The notes beneath the pieces were generated by a model that saw only the letters and a list, made by a program, of their open reading frames with translations, was not told the DNA's origin and did not search any database. A stretch of 64,000 nt of DNA from positions 150,931 to 214,930 of the forward strand of contig CACWJY010000003.1 in the NCBI GenBank assembly GCA_902761355.1, given 5' to 3'. This DNA is from Fibrobacter succinogenes (GTDB lineage: Bacteria; Fibrobacterota; Fibrobacteria; Fibrobacterales; Fibrobacteraceae). The position numbers were made by a program, and so were the translations under genes. Below are positions 9,328 through 16,487 of this stretch, piece by piece. Numbering within the stretch: position 1 is the first letter of the stretch; each line of letters starts with the position of its first letter.

Positions 9328-9792
9328 GTGAAAAACCCCGAACAAAAGAATGTTTTCATTAGTCACTATCATGGCGACGAAGAAAACATAAAAAAACTAA
9401 AAGATCTAATCGGAGATAAATACGATCTCCACAACTACTCAGTCACCTCGGAAAAATTTAATAATGCCAAGGATGACGATTATATCAAAAGTCTATTACG
9501 TCCTCTAATTGCTAAAGCCGGAGATTTCATTTGCCTAATAGGCCAACACACACACGATAGCGATTGGGTTAATTGGGAAATCGAACAAGCCATGAAAATG
9601 GGAAAAAACATTGTCGGCGTTTTTTGCAACGGAGCCGCAGACTCAGACATTCCTGAAAATTTACAGAAATTCGCAAGTTCAATTGTCGGATGGCGGAGTG
9701 ACAAAATAATAGACGCTTTGAACGGAGTTACATCTTTTGAAAATGCAGATGGTACACAAAGAATTAGTCAATCACACAGGGGGGTATGCTAA
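9328..9792 (+). CDS. TIR-like (DUF1863/ThsB-type) protein, probable NAD-processing enzyme
   Basis: A 154-residue single-domain protein. It starts at GTG 9328, which has an excellent ribosome site (AAGGAGGA, 9316-9323). The earlier in-frame ATG lies inside the protease gene. The N terminus 'NVFISHYHGDEENIKKLKDL' is the first strand and helix of a TIR-like fold. 'DWVNWEIEQAMKMGK' carries the expected catalytic Glu84, and 'NIVGVFCNG' is the following strand. The family includes ThsB of Thoeris, which makes cyclic ADP-ribose isomers from NAD+. Here no SIR2-SLOG ThsA gene is adjacent in the same operon. The stop overlaps the start of the next gene (TAATG). Confidence 0.78.
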   Translation: MKNPEQKNVFISHYHGDEENIKKLKDLIGDKYDLHNYSVTSEKFNNAKDDDYIKSLLRPLIAKAGDFICLIGQHTHDSDWVNWEIEQAMKMGKNIVGVFCNGAADSDIPENLQKFASSIVGWRSDKIIDALNGVTSFENADGTQRISQSHRGVC

Positions 9793-10424
9793 TGAAAAAC
9801 ACAAATAATGGATATGCATACATCGTTTCTCGTGATTATGGCTTTGCGCCTAATCCCTTTTATAATGTTTTAACATTAGCTACATGCAAACCGCTCATCA
9901 GAAAAAATGCCAAAGTCGGGGACTTTATTATAGGAAATGCGCAAAAGGAGAATAACCATAAACTAATCTACATCGCAAAAGTATCTAAAATATTAACATT
10001 CGATGAATATTGGAATTCTCCAGAATATGCCTGCAAAAAGCCGGTAATGAATGGAAGTTTGATGAAATTATATGGAGATAATATTTATCATCATTCAGAA
10101 TCAGATAGTACACAATGGATTCAAGAAGATTCTCATCATTCTTTAGAAGACGGCTCTCCCAACCCTAAAAATCTTGAACGTGATACAAGCAGAACTGATC
10201 ATGTCTTAATATGTACTGATTATTATTATTTAGGTAAATCAATGATTTTGTTACCCGATAGTTTTTCAAAATGCCTTTGCAAAAATAGAGGACATCAAAA
10301 AGTTGATTATTCGGAATGTGAAAAGCTTTGGAATTATATATCAAAAAAATACTCTGAAAATGGCTTAATAGACACTCCCTTGAAATTTGAGGAATTCAAG
10401 CGATATGAAGGTGAAGCAAAGTAA
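9792..10424 (+). CDS. Nucleotide-modification-associated domain 2 (Nmad2)-like protein
   Basis: A 210-residue protein. I chose the ATG at 9792 over 9786 because it forms TAATG with the TIR stop and lies 7 nt after AGGGGGGT. The N terminus 'YIVSRDYGFAPNPFYNVLTL' followed by 'ATCKPLIRKNAKVGDFIIG' matches the Nmad2 family as I remember it. That family was described from genomic association with enzymes that modify bases in DNA or nucleotides. The conserved Tyr/Asp-Asn-Pro and 'GDFI.G' motifs suggest an intact domain. It overlaps the next gene by 20 nt. The actual reaction is unknown. Its place beside a 5-hmdU-kinase-like protein and a thymidylate-synthase homologue supports a role in hypermodified nucleotides. 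Confidence 0.72.
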   Translation: MKNTNNGYAYIVSRDYGFAPNPFYNVLTLATCKPLIRKNAKVGDFIIGNAQKENNHKLIYIAKVSKILTFDEYWNSPEYACKKPVMNGSLMKLYGDNIYHHSESDSTQWIQEDSHHSLEDGSPNPKNLERDTSRTDHVLICTDYYYLGKSMILLPDSFSKCLCKNRGHQKVDYSECEKLWNYISKKYSENGLIDTPLKFEEFKRYEGEAK

Positions 10425-11403
10425 AATTCTGCCAAACGAAGAAATACTTAAATACTATTTTTATTTCATTCAAGAAAGAATGAACATCTTTTGGCGTAAA
10501 ATGAATGGTGATTCTAATCTAACAGATGATCCAATTCTAAAAAAATATAAATTCACTAACGTCTATAGAGCTTGTGATAGAACAAGTCAATATCTTATAA
10601 GGGATGTCATTTACAAAGATATTTCTTCTTATTCTGCTGAGGATGTTCTATTAAGAATTCTTATTTTCAAAATTTTCAATAAAATTGAAACTTGGGATTA
10701 TTTGTGCAAAGTCCTTCCTGAGCCTATTACAATCAAGAACTTTAATCCACATTTCATTAGTCAAATATTAAGTAAAAGGCAAAAAAATTTTCCTATTTTC
10801 AACAACGCCTATATGATGACAGGTAGCCACCAGTTATATAATTATTTGTCATCAAAGCATGAAAAATGGTTAACAATGGTGAAAAAGGAATTCATCGACT
10901 CATCTACTTTTTCTAAAATCCTTGAAACATCTTCTTTAGAAGAATTATTTAACTTATTGCGTGAAAAATCCTTTCTTGGAGATTTCTTAGCGTACCAATA
11001 CTCAATAGATTTTAATTATTCCCCTTTTATTAATTTTAGCGAGAATTCATTTGTCAAAGCCGGCATCGGAGCAATTAGAGGCATAAAAAAATGCTTTAAA
11101 AACAATGGGAATAATTTTGAAGATGCCATAATGTATGTCCAAGATAATTTTGGTGACTTACAAAAAATTTACGGCTACACAGATTTCAAACCGATTTCGG
11201 GACATTACCCTACATTAATAGATTTACAGAATTGTTTTTGCGAAACAGATAAATATTTACGAGAAAAGAGACCTGAATTGGTTGTAGATAATGTGCGAAT
11301 CAAACAAAAATATACACCTCAAAATAAACCATTATATTTATTCTTTCCACCTAAATGGAATGTTAGAGATAAAATATGTATACAGCGGAATTTCCAGGGA
11401 TAA
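10405..11403 (+). CDS. 5-hmdU DNA kinase helical-domain-like (HMUDK_hel / thymine pyrophosphorylase clade) protein
   Basis: A 332-residue protein. The ATG at 10405 is taken as start; a TTG at 10387 and a GTG at 10411 are in frame too. The N-terminal pattern 'FIQERMNIFWRKM' then 'DDPILKKYKFTNVYRACDR' and 'SQYLIRDVIY', 'RILIFKIFNKIETW' matches the all-helical family linked to 5-hydroxymethyl-dU DNA kinases and to alpha-glutamyl/putrescinyl thymine pyrophosphorylases of phages with hypermodified thymine. No separate P-loop kinase domain is visible, so the protein may only bind or process the modified base. It overlaps both neighbours (20 nt and 28 nt). AT-rich codon use is marked compared with the protease gene upstream. 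Confidence 0.7.
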   Translation: MKVKQSKILPNEEILKYYFYFIQERMNIFWRKMNGDSNLTDDPILKKYKFTNVYRACDRTSQYLIRDVIYKDISSYSAEDVLLRILIFKIFNKIETWDYLCKVLPEPITIKNFNPHFISQILSKRQKNFPIFNNAYMMTGSHQLYNYLSSKHEKWLTMVKKEFIDSSTFSKILETSSLEELFNLLREKSFLGDFLAYQYSIDFNYSPFINFSENSFVKAGIGAIRGIKKCFKNNGNNFEDAIMYVQDNFGDLQKIYGYTDFKPISGHYPTLIDLQNCFCETDKYLREKRPELVVDNVRIKQKYTPQNKPLYLFFPPKWNVRDKICIQRNFQG

Positions 11404-12434
11404 ACACCTTTTTAAGAGACACATGTAGACTCTTATTAAAAGAAGGGATTCGTCGTGAAACACGTGGCAAAGTATGCTATGAATTACCAGAACCCTATAT
11501 GTTTAAAATTACTAATCCAGCATCTCGCTTAATCACAATTTCTGAAAGACGAAACAGTCTTGTTCTTCCCTATGCCGAATCGTTATGGTTAGCATCCGGA
11601 CGAAACGATATGGCGTTTGCGAGATCTTACTGCTCGACATTGAATGATTTCTCTGATGATGAATTATTTATGAGGGGTGGATATGGACCAAGATTAAGAC
11701 ACTTTAATGGAAGCCATATTGATTATAAAATCAGCAACCACCTCATTACTCAAGGCCAAGATATAGATCAATTCCTATTTGTTTCAAAATGTTTCGAACG
11801 AGATCCAGAAACAAGACAAGCTGTAATAAATATAGGAGATCCAACAAAAGACTGTTTTGAGAACGACAACACAACAATAAAGCTAACGAAAGATTTTCCC
11901 TGCACGCGAATGCTTCATTTTATAAAAGATGCATCTAATAATAAATTGAATCTTATAGTTACCATGCGATCAAATGATTTAATCTGGGGAGCTAGTGGTG
12001 TTAATATATTCAACTTCACTTTTATGCAAGAATACTTTGCTTCTATACTAGGTTTAAAATTGGGCTGTTATTATCATACAGCACATAATATGCATTTCTA
12101 TGAAGAAAAGAAAAATCTTGTGGAGAGAATTGCCGCTATTGAAAATGTTAAAGATGATTCATTCGAATACAAGAAAACATTTTCTTCTTTAAACGAATTT
12201 GACGCATTGCTTAAAATTCTGTCCGCAGAAGAAGAAAAAATGCGACAAAAAGAGCCCGATTATCACTATTATGAATTTCAAGATGATTTCTTTCGTGATT
12301 GGTATAATGTATTATATTACCACCATACAAAGAAAAGGGTGAAATTCATAAACCCAATTCTTGATGAAAGAATAAAAGAATTAAAGACCAGAAAAGATCA
12401 AGAATCTCTTATGTTTCCAGCATCATCCTTATAA
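11376..12434 (+). CDS. Thymidylate synthase / dNMP hydroxymethylase-family protein
   Basis: A 352-residue protein. The TS active-site elements are present in order: nucleophile Cys176 in 'DFPCTRMLHF', the phosphate/substrate motif 'MRSNDLIWGAS' (198-201, equivalent to RSxD of ThyA), Asn in 'VNIFNFTFMQEY', and the His/Tyr pair in 'HNMHFYEE'. These support a folded, active enzyme of the ThyA fold, which methylates or hydroxymethylates C5 of dUMP/dCMP. It diverges from housekeeping ThyA and ends a TIR-Nmad2-HMUDK operon, so hydroxymethylation of a pyrimidine nucleotide is the better guess. Its 3' end overlaps the convergent SLOG gene by 37 nt. Confidence 0.75.
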   Translation: MYTAEFPGINTFLRDTCRLLLKEGIRRETRGKVCYELPEPYMFKITNPASRLITISERRNSLVLPYAESLWLASGRNDMAFARSYCSTLNDFSDDELFMRGGYGPRLRHFNGSHIDYKISNHLITQGQDIDQFLFVSKCFERDPETRQAVINIGDPTKDCFENDNTTIKLTKDFPCTRMLHFIKDASNNKLNLIVTMRSNDLIWGASGVNIFNFTFMQEYFASILGLKLGCYYHTAHNMHFYEEKKNLVERIAAIENVKDDSFEYKKTFSSLNEFDALLKILSAEEEKMRQKEPDYHYYEFQDDFFRDWYNVLYYHHTKKRVKFINPILDERIKELKTRKDQESLMFPASSL

Positions 12435-13006
12435 TCCCTTAACAAGTCCTTAAAAATCTGATAATACGCAAAACTTTCCGTTAATTCAGCTTCATTTATT
12501 CCTTCGCTTTCATACATTTTTTTTGAGACTCCGCCGGTACTCGCAAATGGAAGCATTCTTGTTTGTGGCGAAATATCCTTTAGCAATTTGTATTCATCAC
12601 GAATACCGTTTGATCCACCAAGAAAAATTGCCGCTACAGTTTCATTTTCACTAAACATTTGATTTCGCATTGCCTTTATGCTAGCAGGCAAATTTCCTTC
12701 GATTTTTTCAGTCCATACAATATTTTCAAAATAATCAACTTCATGAGGTGTTTTGCCCTCAAAAAAACGTGATTGGTATATCGTAATAAGAGGCTTTTCT
12801 TTTTTACTAAAATCTTTTGCCACAGACCAAACTAAAGGCGTAATTGCAGGTTGCCCTCCAAAATAAAATGGAATATTGAACTCTGCACACACTCGCGTAA
12901 AAGCCATTACGGCCCCTGCAGTTGCAGATCGATTAATCGTATCAAAACCTTCACGACCCTCACTTGGAATTCCTGCAGAAAGGAAAATCTTTGAATTCTT
13001 ATGCAT
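12398..13006 (-). CDS. Stand-alone SLOG (STALD-like) nucleotide-sensor protein
   Basis: A 202-residue protein. The opening 'KIFLSAGIPSEGREGFDTIN' followed by 'AVMAFTRVCAEFNIPFYFGG' and 'QPAITPLVWSVAKDF' resembles the SLOG/STALD domain that forms the C terminus of ThsA in Thoeris and binds TIR-made cyclic ADP-ribose isomers. 'AAIFLGGSNGIRDEYKLL' is a second Rossmann-like glycine loop. Unlike ThsA there is no SIR2 domain attached; this is the domain alone. It overlaps the upstream TIR gene by 8 nt and is last in the minus-strand operon. I infer that it reads the signal produced by the TIR proteins; a catalytic LOG-like hydrolase is the alternative. Confidence 0.7.
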   Translation of the reverse strand: MHKNSKIFLSAGIPSEGREGFDTINRSATAGAVMAFTRVCAEFNIPFYFGGQPAITPLVWSVAKDFSKKEKPLITIYQSRFFEGKTPHEVDYFENIVWTEKIEGNLPASIKAMRNQMFSENETVAAIFLGGSNGIRDEYKLLKDISPQTRMLPFASTGGVSKKMYESEGINEAELTESFAYYQIFKDLLRDYKDDAGNIRDS

Positions 13007-14096
13007 TAATATCCCTCGTTTGAATTACATTAGGCATATTTGTATTCAACCATTTTAAATGATTGAACATATTACGTCTACAATATTGAGAGTCATACAA
13101 TAGAATTTTATTGCATGACAATTTTTTTTGACTACAAAAAAGATTTAATTCAGCATCTTCTTTTTCTAAATCCGTAGATTTTGGAATATGAACACAAACG
13201 GCGGAAATCTCAGCACCATCAAATAACAAATCGTTATTTACGCCTACAATATCAACTAACGGATGCATTTTTCGGTATGAGTCAATCATAGCCTTTCTCC
13301 TGTATTCATAGAAAGCGGCTCTTCTCTCTTCTATTTTTTCAACAATTTCCTTTACAATTTTTTTCCCTATACCGTATCTAAAACCTAAGATTTGCCCCAA
13401 AAAAGATTTAAAACGGGAAACCGTAATATTGGCAAAATTCAAAAGATGCCACTTTCGTGAAGCTCCGTAAAAATCAACTCTAACAACGCCTTCATTCAAT
13501 TTTTGAGCGCACTCAATTTCTTCTGTTGTGAATTCGCTTTTCGGATAATCTTTTGAATTTAAGAAAACAAATACATCAGAATCAGCCAGCTCATGTTTCA
13601 AATATTCTTGGAAATCAACACCAGGCTCAATCGAATAAGAATCTAGAAAAGGATGAAAACCAAGCCTTGTTAACTCATCAAAAAGCAGAATTGCTAATTC
13701 TGTCGTATCCGACCGCTTATACGAAATGAAGATTTTACGACTTTGATTAATTATCCCAAAAAAATTTAAGATATATTTATTTAATTTTTCATTACCATTA
13801 ATATCGTATATAAGAGCATTTACATTTCCTAATGTCTGTGGAATAAAATCTCTGAATTTAGACGCATCCGTCACAATCGGAAGAATCAAGCCAGAATCAG
13901 CTAATTTCTTCAAATCCAGCTTTCCACAATATTGGGAATCTACAACACTTGCCCCCCAATACAAATATAGGCATGGATAATTATGATTGACTCGATCAAT
14001 ATCAATAAAATCAATCTTATGCAAAGACAGCTCGTCAGGAACATTTTTCCATTTGGGCGATCCGATATTAACAATTTGATATAATACTGTCGTCAT
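12999..14096 (-). CDS. TIR-domain protein 1 of the multi-TIR operon
   Basis: A 365-residue protein. A central TIR domain begins near residue 120 with 'RKIFISYKRSDTTELAILLF'. It continues with 'GFHPFLDSYSIEPGVDFQEY', 'SDVFVFLNSKDYPKSEFT' and the catalytic-Glu helix 'TEEIECAQ' (Glu192/193). Residues 1-115 form an unrecognised alpha/beta domain ('CLYLYWGASVVDS'), and residues 260-365 another ('DGAEISAVCVHIP', 'KILLYDSQYC'). These flanking domains could sense infection or form assemblies. The start lies 29 nt inside the upstream TIR gene and the end overlaps the SLOG gene. NAD+ cleavage or cyclisation is inferred from the TIR glutamate. Confidence 0.8.
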   Translation of the reverse strand: MTTVLYQIVNIGSPKWKNVPDELSLHKIDFIDIDRVNHNYPCLYLYWGASVVDSQYCGKLDLKKLADSGLILPIVTDASKFRDFIPQTLGNVNALIYDINGNEKLNKYILNFFGIINQSRKIFISYKRSDTTELAILLFDELTRLGFHPFLDSYSIEPGVDFQEYLKHELADSDVFVFLNSKDYPKSEFTTEEIECAQKLNEGVVRVDFYGASRKWHLLNFANITVSRFKSFLGQILGFRYGIGKKIVKEIVEKIEERRAAFYEYRRKAMIDSYRKMHPLVDIVGVNNDLLFDGAEISAVCVHIPKSTDLEKEDAELNLFCSQKKLSCNKILLYDSQYCRRNMFNHLKWLNTNMPNVIQTRDINA

Positions 14097-14964
14097 TCCA
14101 GATTCTCTCGTTAATGCCTCTGCTATTTGCGTATAGATAATCTAATGCTGATTTTGATTCATATCCAATATCATAACAATTTTTTATCCACTGACAAAAC
14201 ACATCATCATTCATTTGGAATAAATGGGAGATGTCTGTTGCATATGAAATTTCAAGTCTCGGTTTTGTTGATGCAGTCACAGAATATGCTTCAAATAACG
14301 CCGATTCATTAGCCGTTCTAATAGGATCTTTTTCTTTTATCAATCTACTCATTGACATCTCCGAAAAAATCCATGGTGACAATGTTCTGTTTTCAATACC
14401 CATTTTTAAATTAATCGAATCAGGAGTATTTAAAAAGAACAAACACTCACAACAATCCATCATTTCCATTAATGCTGTATTAAGCATTAAGTGAACATGA
14501 GATGTTGAGTAATTTCTTGAAGTATAAGAAAAAGTTTCTTTATCTTCATTATAACAATAATTTTCATCAATTTCCATTAACAGCTCATCGCAATATTCCC
14601 ACAACGCCCAATCTATAAAAACATCTAATTTCAAACATTCCTTTAAAATACCGGCAACAAGCAAAGCAAACTCAGAATTTCTATGAGAATGAGACAAAAA
14701 AATATCATAGGAAAGATTGACAGGAAAGCATTTATTTTTCAATGCGGAACCATCAATTACGTCTCTTTCCCCTATTAGTATTTTTTTTAAAGGCTTTAGG
14801 CAAATTTGCTTCTTTTCTATATAATTATCTTTAGCACATTGAATAAATTCTTTAAAATGGGCATAATTTTCTTGCTGTTTTGCATTCAATTTCGATTCAT
14901 TTTTTTTATAGTAATCATACTTTTCTTTTAGATTAGTCAATTCTAAATTAAAGCCTCTATACAT
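14068..14964 (-). CDS. TIR-like protein 2 of the multi-TIR operon
   Basis: A 298-residue protein. The first 80 residues are a Lys/Glu-rich helical region. A TIR-like fold starts near residue 83 with 'LSYDIFLSHSHRNSEFALLV'. The strand 'KLDVFIDWALWEY' and the strand-loop 'ECLFFLNTPDS' follow, then 'LSPWIFSEMSMSRL', whose Glu is in the position expected for TIR catalysis. 'FIDW' and 'FLNTPDS' recur as 'YVDW' and 'FLRTPNS' in protein 3, so the two belong to one subfamily distinct from protein 1. The gene lies between them with a 29-nt overlap downstream and 32 nt upstream. Confidence 0.72.
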   Translation of the reverse strand: MYRGFNLELTNLKEKYDYYKKNESKLNAKQQENYAHFKEFIQCAKDNYIEKKQICLKPLKKILIGERDVIDGSALKNKCFPVNLSYDIFLSHSHRNSEFALLVAGILKECLKLDVFIDWALWEYCDELLMEIDENYCYNEDKETFSYTSRNYSTSHVHLMLNTALMEMMDCCECLFFLNTPDSINLKMGIENRTLSPWIFSEMSMSRLIKEKDPIRTANESALFEAYSVTASTKPRLEISYATDISHLFQMNDDVFCQWIKNCYDIGYESKSALDYLYANSRGINERIWNDDSIISNC

Positions 14965-14996
14965 AGATCCTCCTATGGATTCCTTTTGGAATGTAA

Positions 14997-15893
14997 CTAT
15001 ACAATAATACCGTTTTCAACTTTACTCATTACGGAAAATGTACTTAAAAAAACATTGTTAGAAGAAACCACGCTATTTCCATCATTGCCAGAAAAATTTG
15101 TAATGAATTTTCTACAGTGATTTTGAGATCCTCCAAAGCAATTTCTTTTCGCATAAAAGTTACCGATTTCCCAAGCACACCATTGACGGATACAGCCATT
15201 GCCACCTTGTATTTTCAGCTCACTATTTGGGGTTCGCAAGAAAAGCAATTGATTGCTTCTACACAGGGCGCGATTTAGATCATACTTCAATTGTCTGCCA
15301 TTTCCAACAGCGCCCCGCCACATCCAGTCAACATATAAAAAAGCTTTGTTACGAAGAAAGTAATAAAACAATGCAAGAGAAAGTCCTCTATCCAAATAAG
15401 CATATGACAGGAAACTTTGAGGGCGATTGTTCCGTAAGCGAACGCTATTGTCAATAGATAAAAGAACCAAATATTTTCCTATAATACGATTTTGATAAGA
15501 CGCGATACTTCTAATTAAACGATTGAGAAGCTGGTCATAATTGAATCTGTCACCTTCAAATGAACGTTGCATTTCTGCTTGTACGGATTCTATAAAAGAA
15601 TCATGTTCAACATTGCCTAAATTTTCATCGTACAAAGAACGGAATGAAAATTCTCTTTTTTCATTGTCAGGACGATTTTCCAAATTTTTTATTAATGTCG
15701 CAGAGTTTTGAAACATTTTTCTAATTTCATTAGCTTGTCCTCTAAAAAAAATTGAATTTAAAACATTCGAATCTACGTTTTCAAAGAGGAATTCCTTTTT
15801 TAAATACGACTCTTCTAAACTATCGCCATTCAAAACATCTGCCGCCAATTGGAACAATTCATATCTATTTAACTTTTCCGATATTTCTTCCAT
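14997..15893 (-). CDS. TIR-like protein 3 of the multi-TIR operon
   Basis: A 298-residue protein when started at ATG 15893, which follows AAGGAAAGG and avoids overlap with the membrane-protein gene. The frame also allows an ATG at 15926. The N-terminal ~155 residues are helical and unrecognised. The C-terminal part has 'RPQSFLSYAYLDRGLSLALF', 'FLYVDWMWRG', 'NQLLFLRTPNSE' and 'IRQWCAWEIGNFYAKR', a TIR-like series whose 'WCAWE' glutamate matches protein 2 ('SPWIFSE') and the TIR at 9328 ('WVNWE'). It is probably an NAD-using enzyme or a non-catalytic scaffold. Confidence 0.65.
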   Translation of the reverse strand: MEEISEKLNRYELFQLAADVLNGDSLEESYLKKEFLFENVDSNVLNSIFFRGQANEIRKMFQNSATLIKNLENRPDNEKREFSFRSLYDENLGNVEHDSFIESVQAEMQRSFEGDRFNYDQLLNRLIRSIASYQNRIIGKYLVLLSIDNSVRLRNNRPQSFLSYAYLDRGLSLALFYYFLRNKAFLYVDWMWRGAVGNGRQLKYDLNRALCRSNQLLFLRTPNSELKIQGGNGCIRQWCAWEIGNFYAKRNCFGGSQNHCRKFITNFSGNDGNSVVSSNNVFLSTFSVMSKVENGIIV

Positions 15894-15903
15894 TTTCCTT
15901 TCC

Positions 15904-16347
15904 TTAAGCTTTACAATTGCAGACATAAATAATTAGGAATACATAAACACCTATTATTGGGCCGTAAAAAAGCCAAATAGAAAATGATTTAATGCAACCC
16001 CAAACAGATCCATCATATTTGCCATCAGTACAGACTCTATCATAGTCTTTTTTAGATAAAGGACGAACATCATAATCAACAGGTAATTTTTCCAGTCGAA
16101 CAAGTTTATAAAGCATTCTAAATTGTTTTTCCAATATCAAATACTTTATATCCATTATTGCAAAAAGAATGACTAATACAAGTCCGATAATCAAGGTAAA
16201 TACATTTAAGTCATCTTTTGATAAAGCCAAAATCGCGGCACCCGTAGTCGCATCAAAGCCCTTAAAAATTGACGAAAGTGTCGACATTCGTCCTATAGGT
16301 TCCTGTATCATTTGCAAATAAGTTTGTTTCTTTTCTTCGTTTTCCAT
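15904..16347 (-). CDS. Small membrane protein, first gene of the multi-TIR operon (candidate effector)
   Basis: A 147-residue protein with two clear hydrophobic segments: 'NVFTLIIGLVLVILFAIMDI' (about 48-67) and 'WLFYGPIIGVYVFLIIYVC' near the C terminus. A weaker one around residues 22-42 precedes them. A short charged loop lies between the clear ones. The layout recalls SLATT-type membrane effectors that accompany SLOG and nucleotide-signal enzymes, but I cannot claim family membership. AAGGAATG precedes the ATG. In a SLOG-TIR operon such a protein would be the pore-forming or membrane-damaging output. Signal input to it would have to go through the separate SLOG protein or directly. Confidence 0.6.
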   Translation of the reverse strand: MENEEKKQTYLQMIQEPIGRMSTLSSIFKGFDATTGAAILALSKDDLNVFTLIIGLVLVILFAIMDIKYLILEKQFRMLYKLVRLEKLPVDYDVRPLSKKDYDRVCTDGKYDGSVWGCIKSFSIWLFYGPIIGVYVFLIIYVCNCKA

Positions 16348-16487
16348 AAAACATTCCTTATGTTTCTTTTACAATTTTGATATCACTTATGTTAATTTCT
16401 ATGGAATTTTTACCATTTTACTTTTAAGGTCGAAATTCATCTAATTAAGACAACTACTTCACCTTTATTTCACCAATCTTTCCGTTT
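16348..16487. promoter_or_regulatory. Intergenic gap between hsdS and the multi-TIR operon
   Basis: 140 bp upstream of the membrane-protein gene on the minus strand, AT-rich, with a ribosome site AAGGAATG near the start. No convincing -35/-10 pair and no strong terminator for hsdS could be picked out, so read-through from the hsd operon remains possible. Confidence 0.3.

Noticed and set aside
9328..9792. A classical Thoeris system
   Set aside because: The TIR is ThsB-like, but no SIR2-SLOG or Macro-TM ThsA gene is adjacent. The SLOG at 12398 lacks SIR2 and lies in a different operon.
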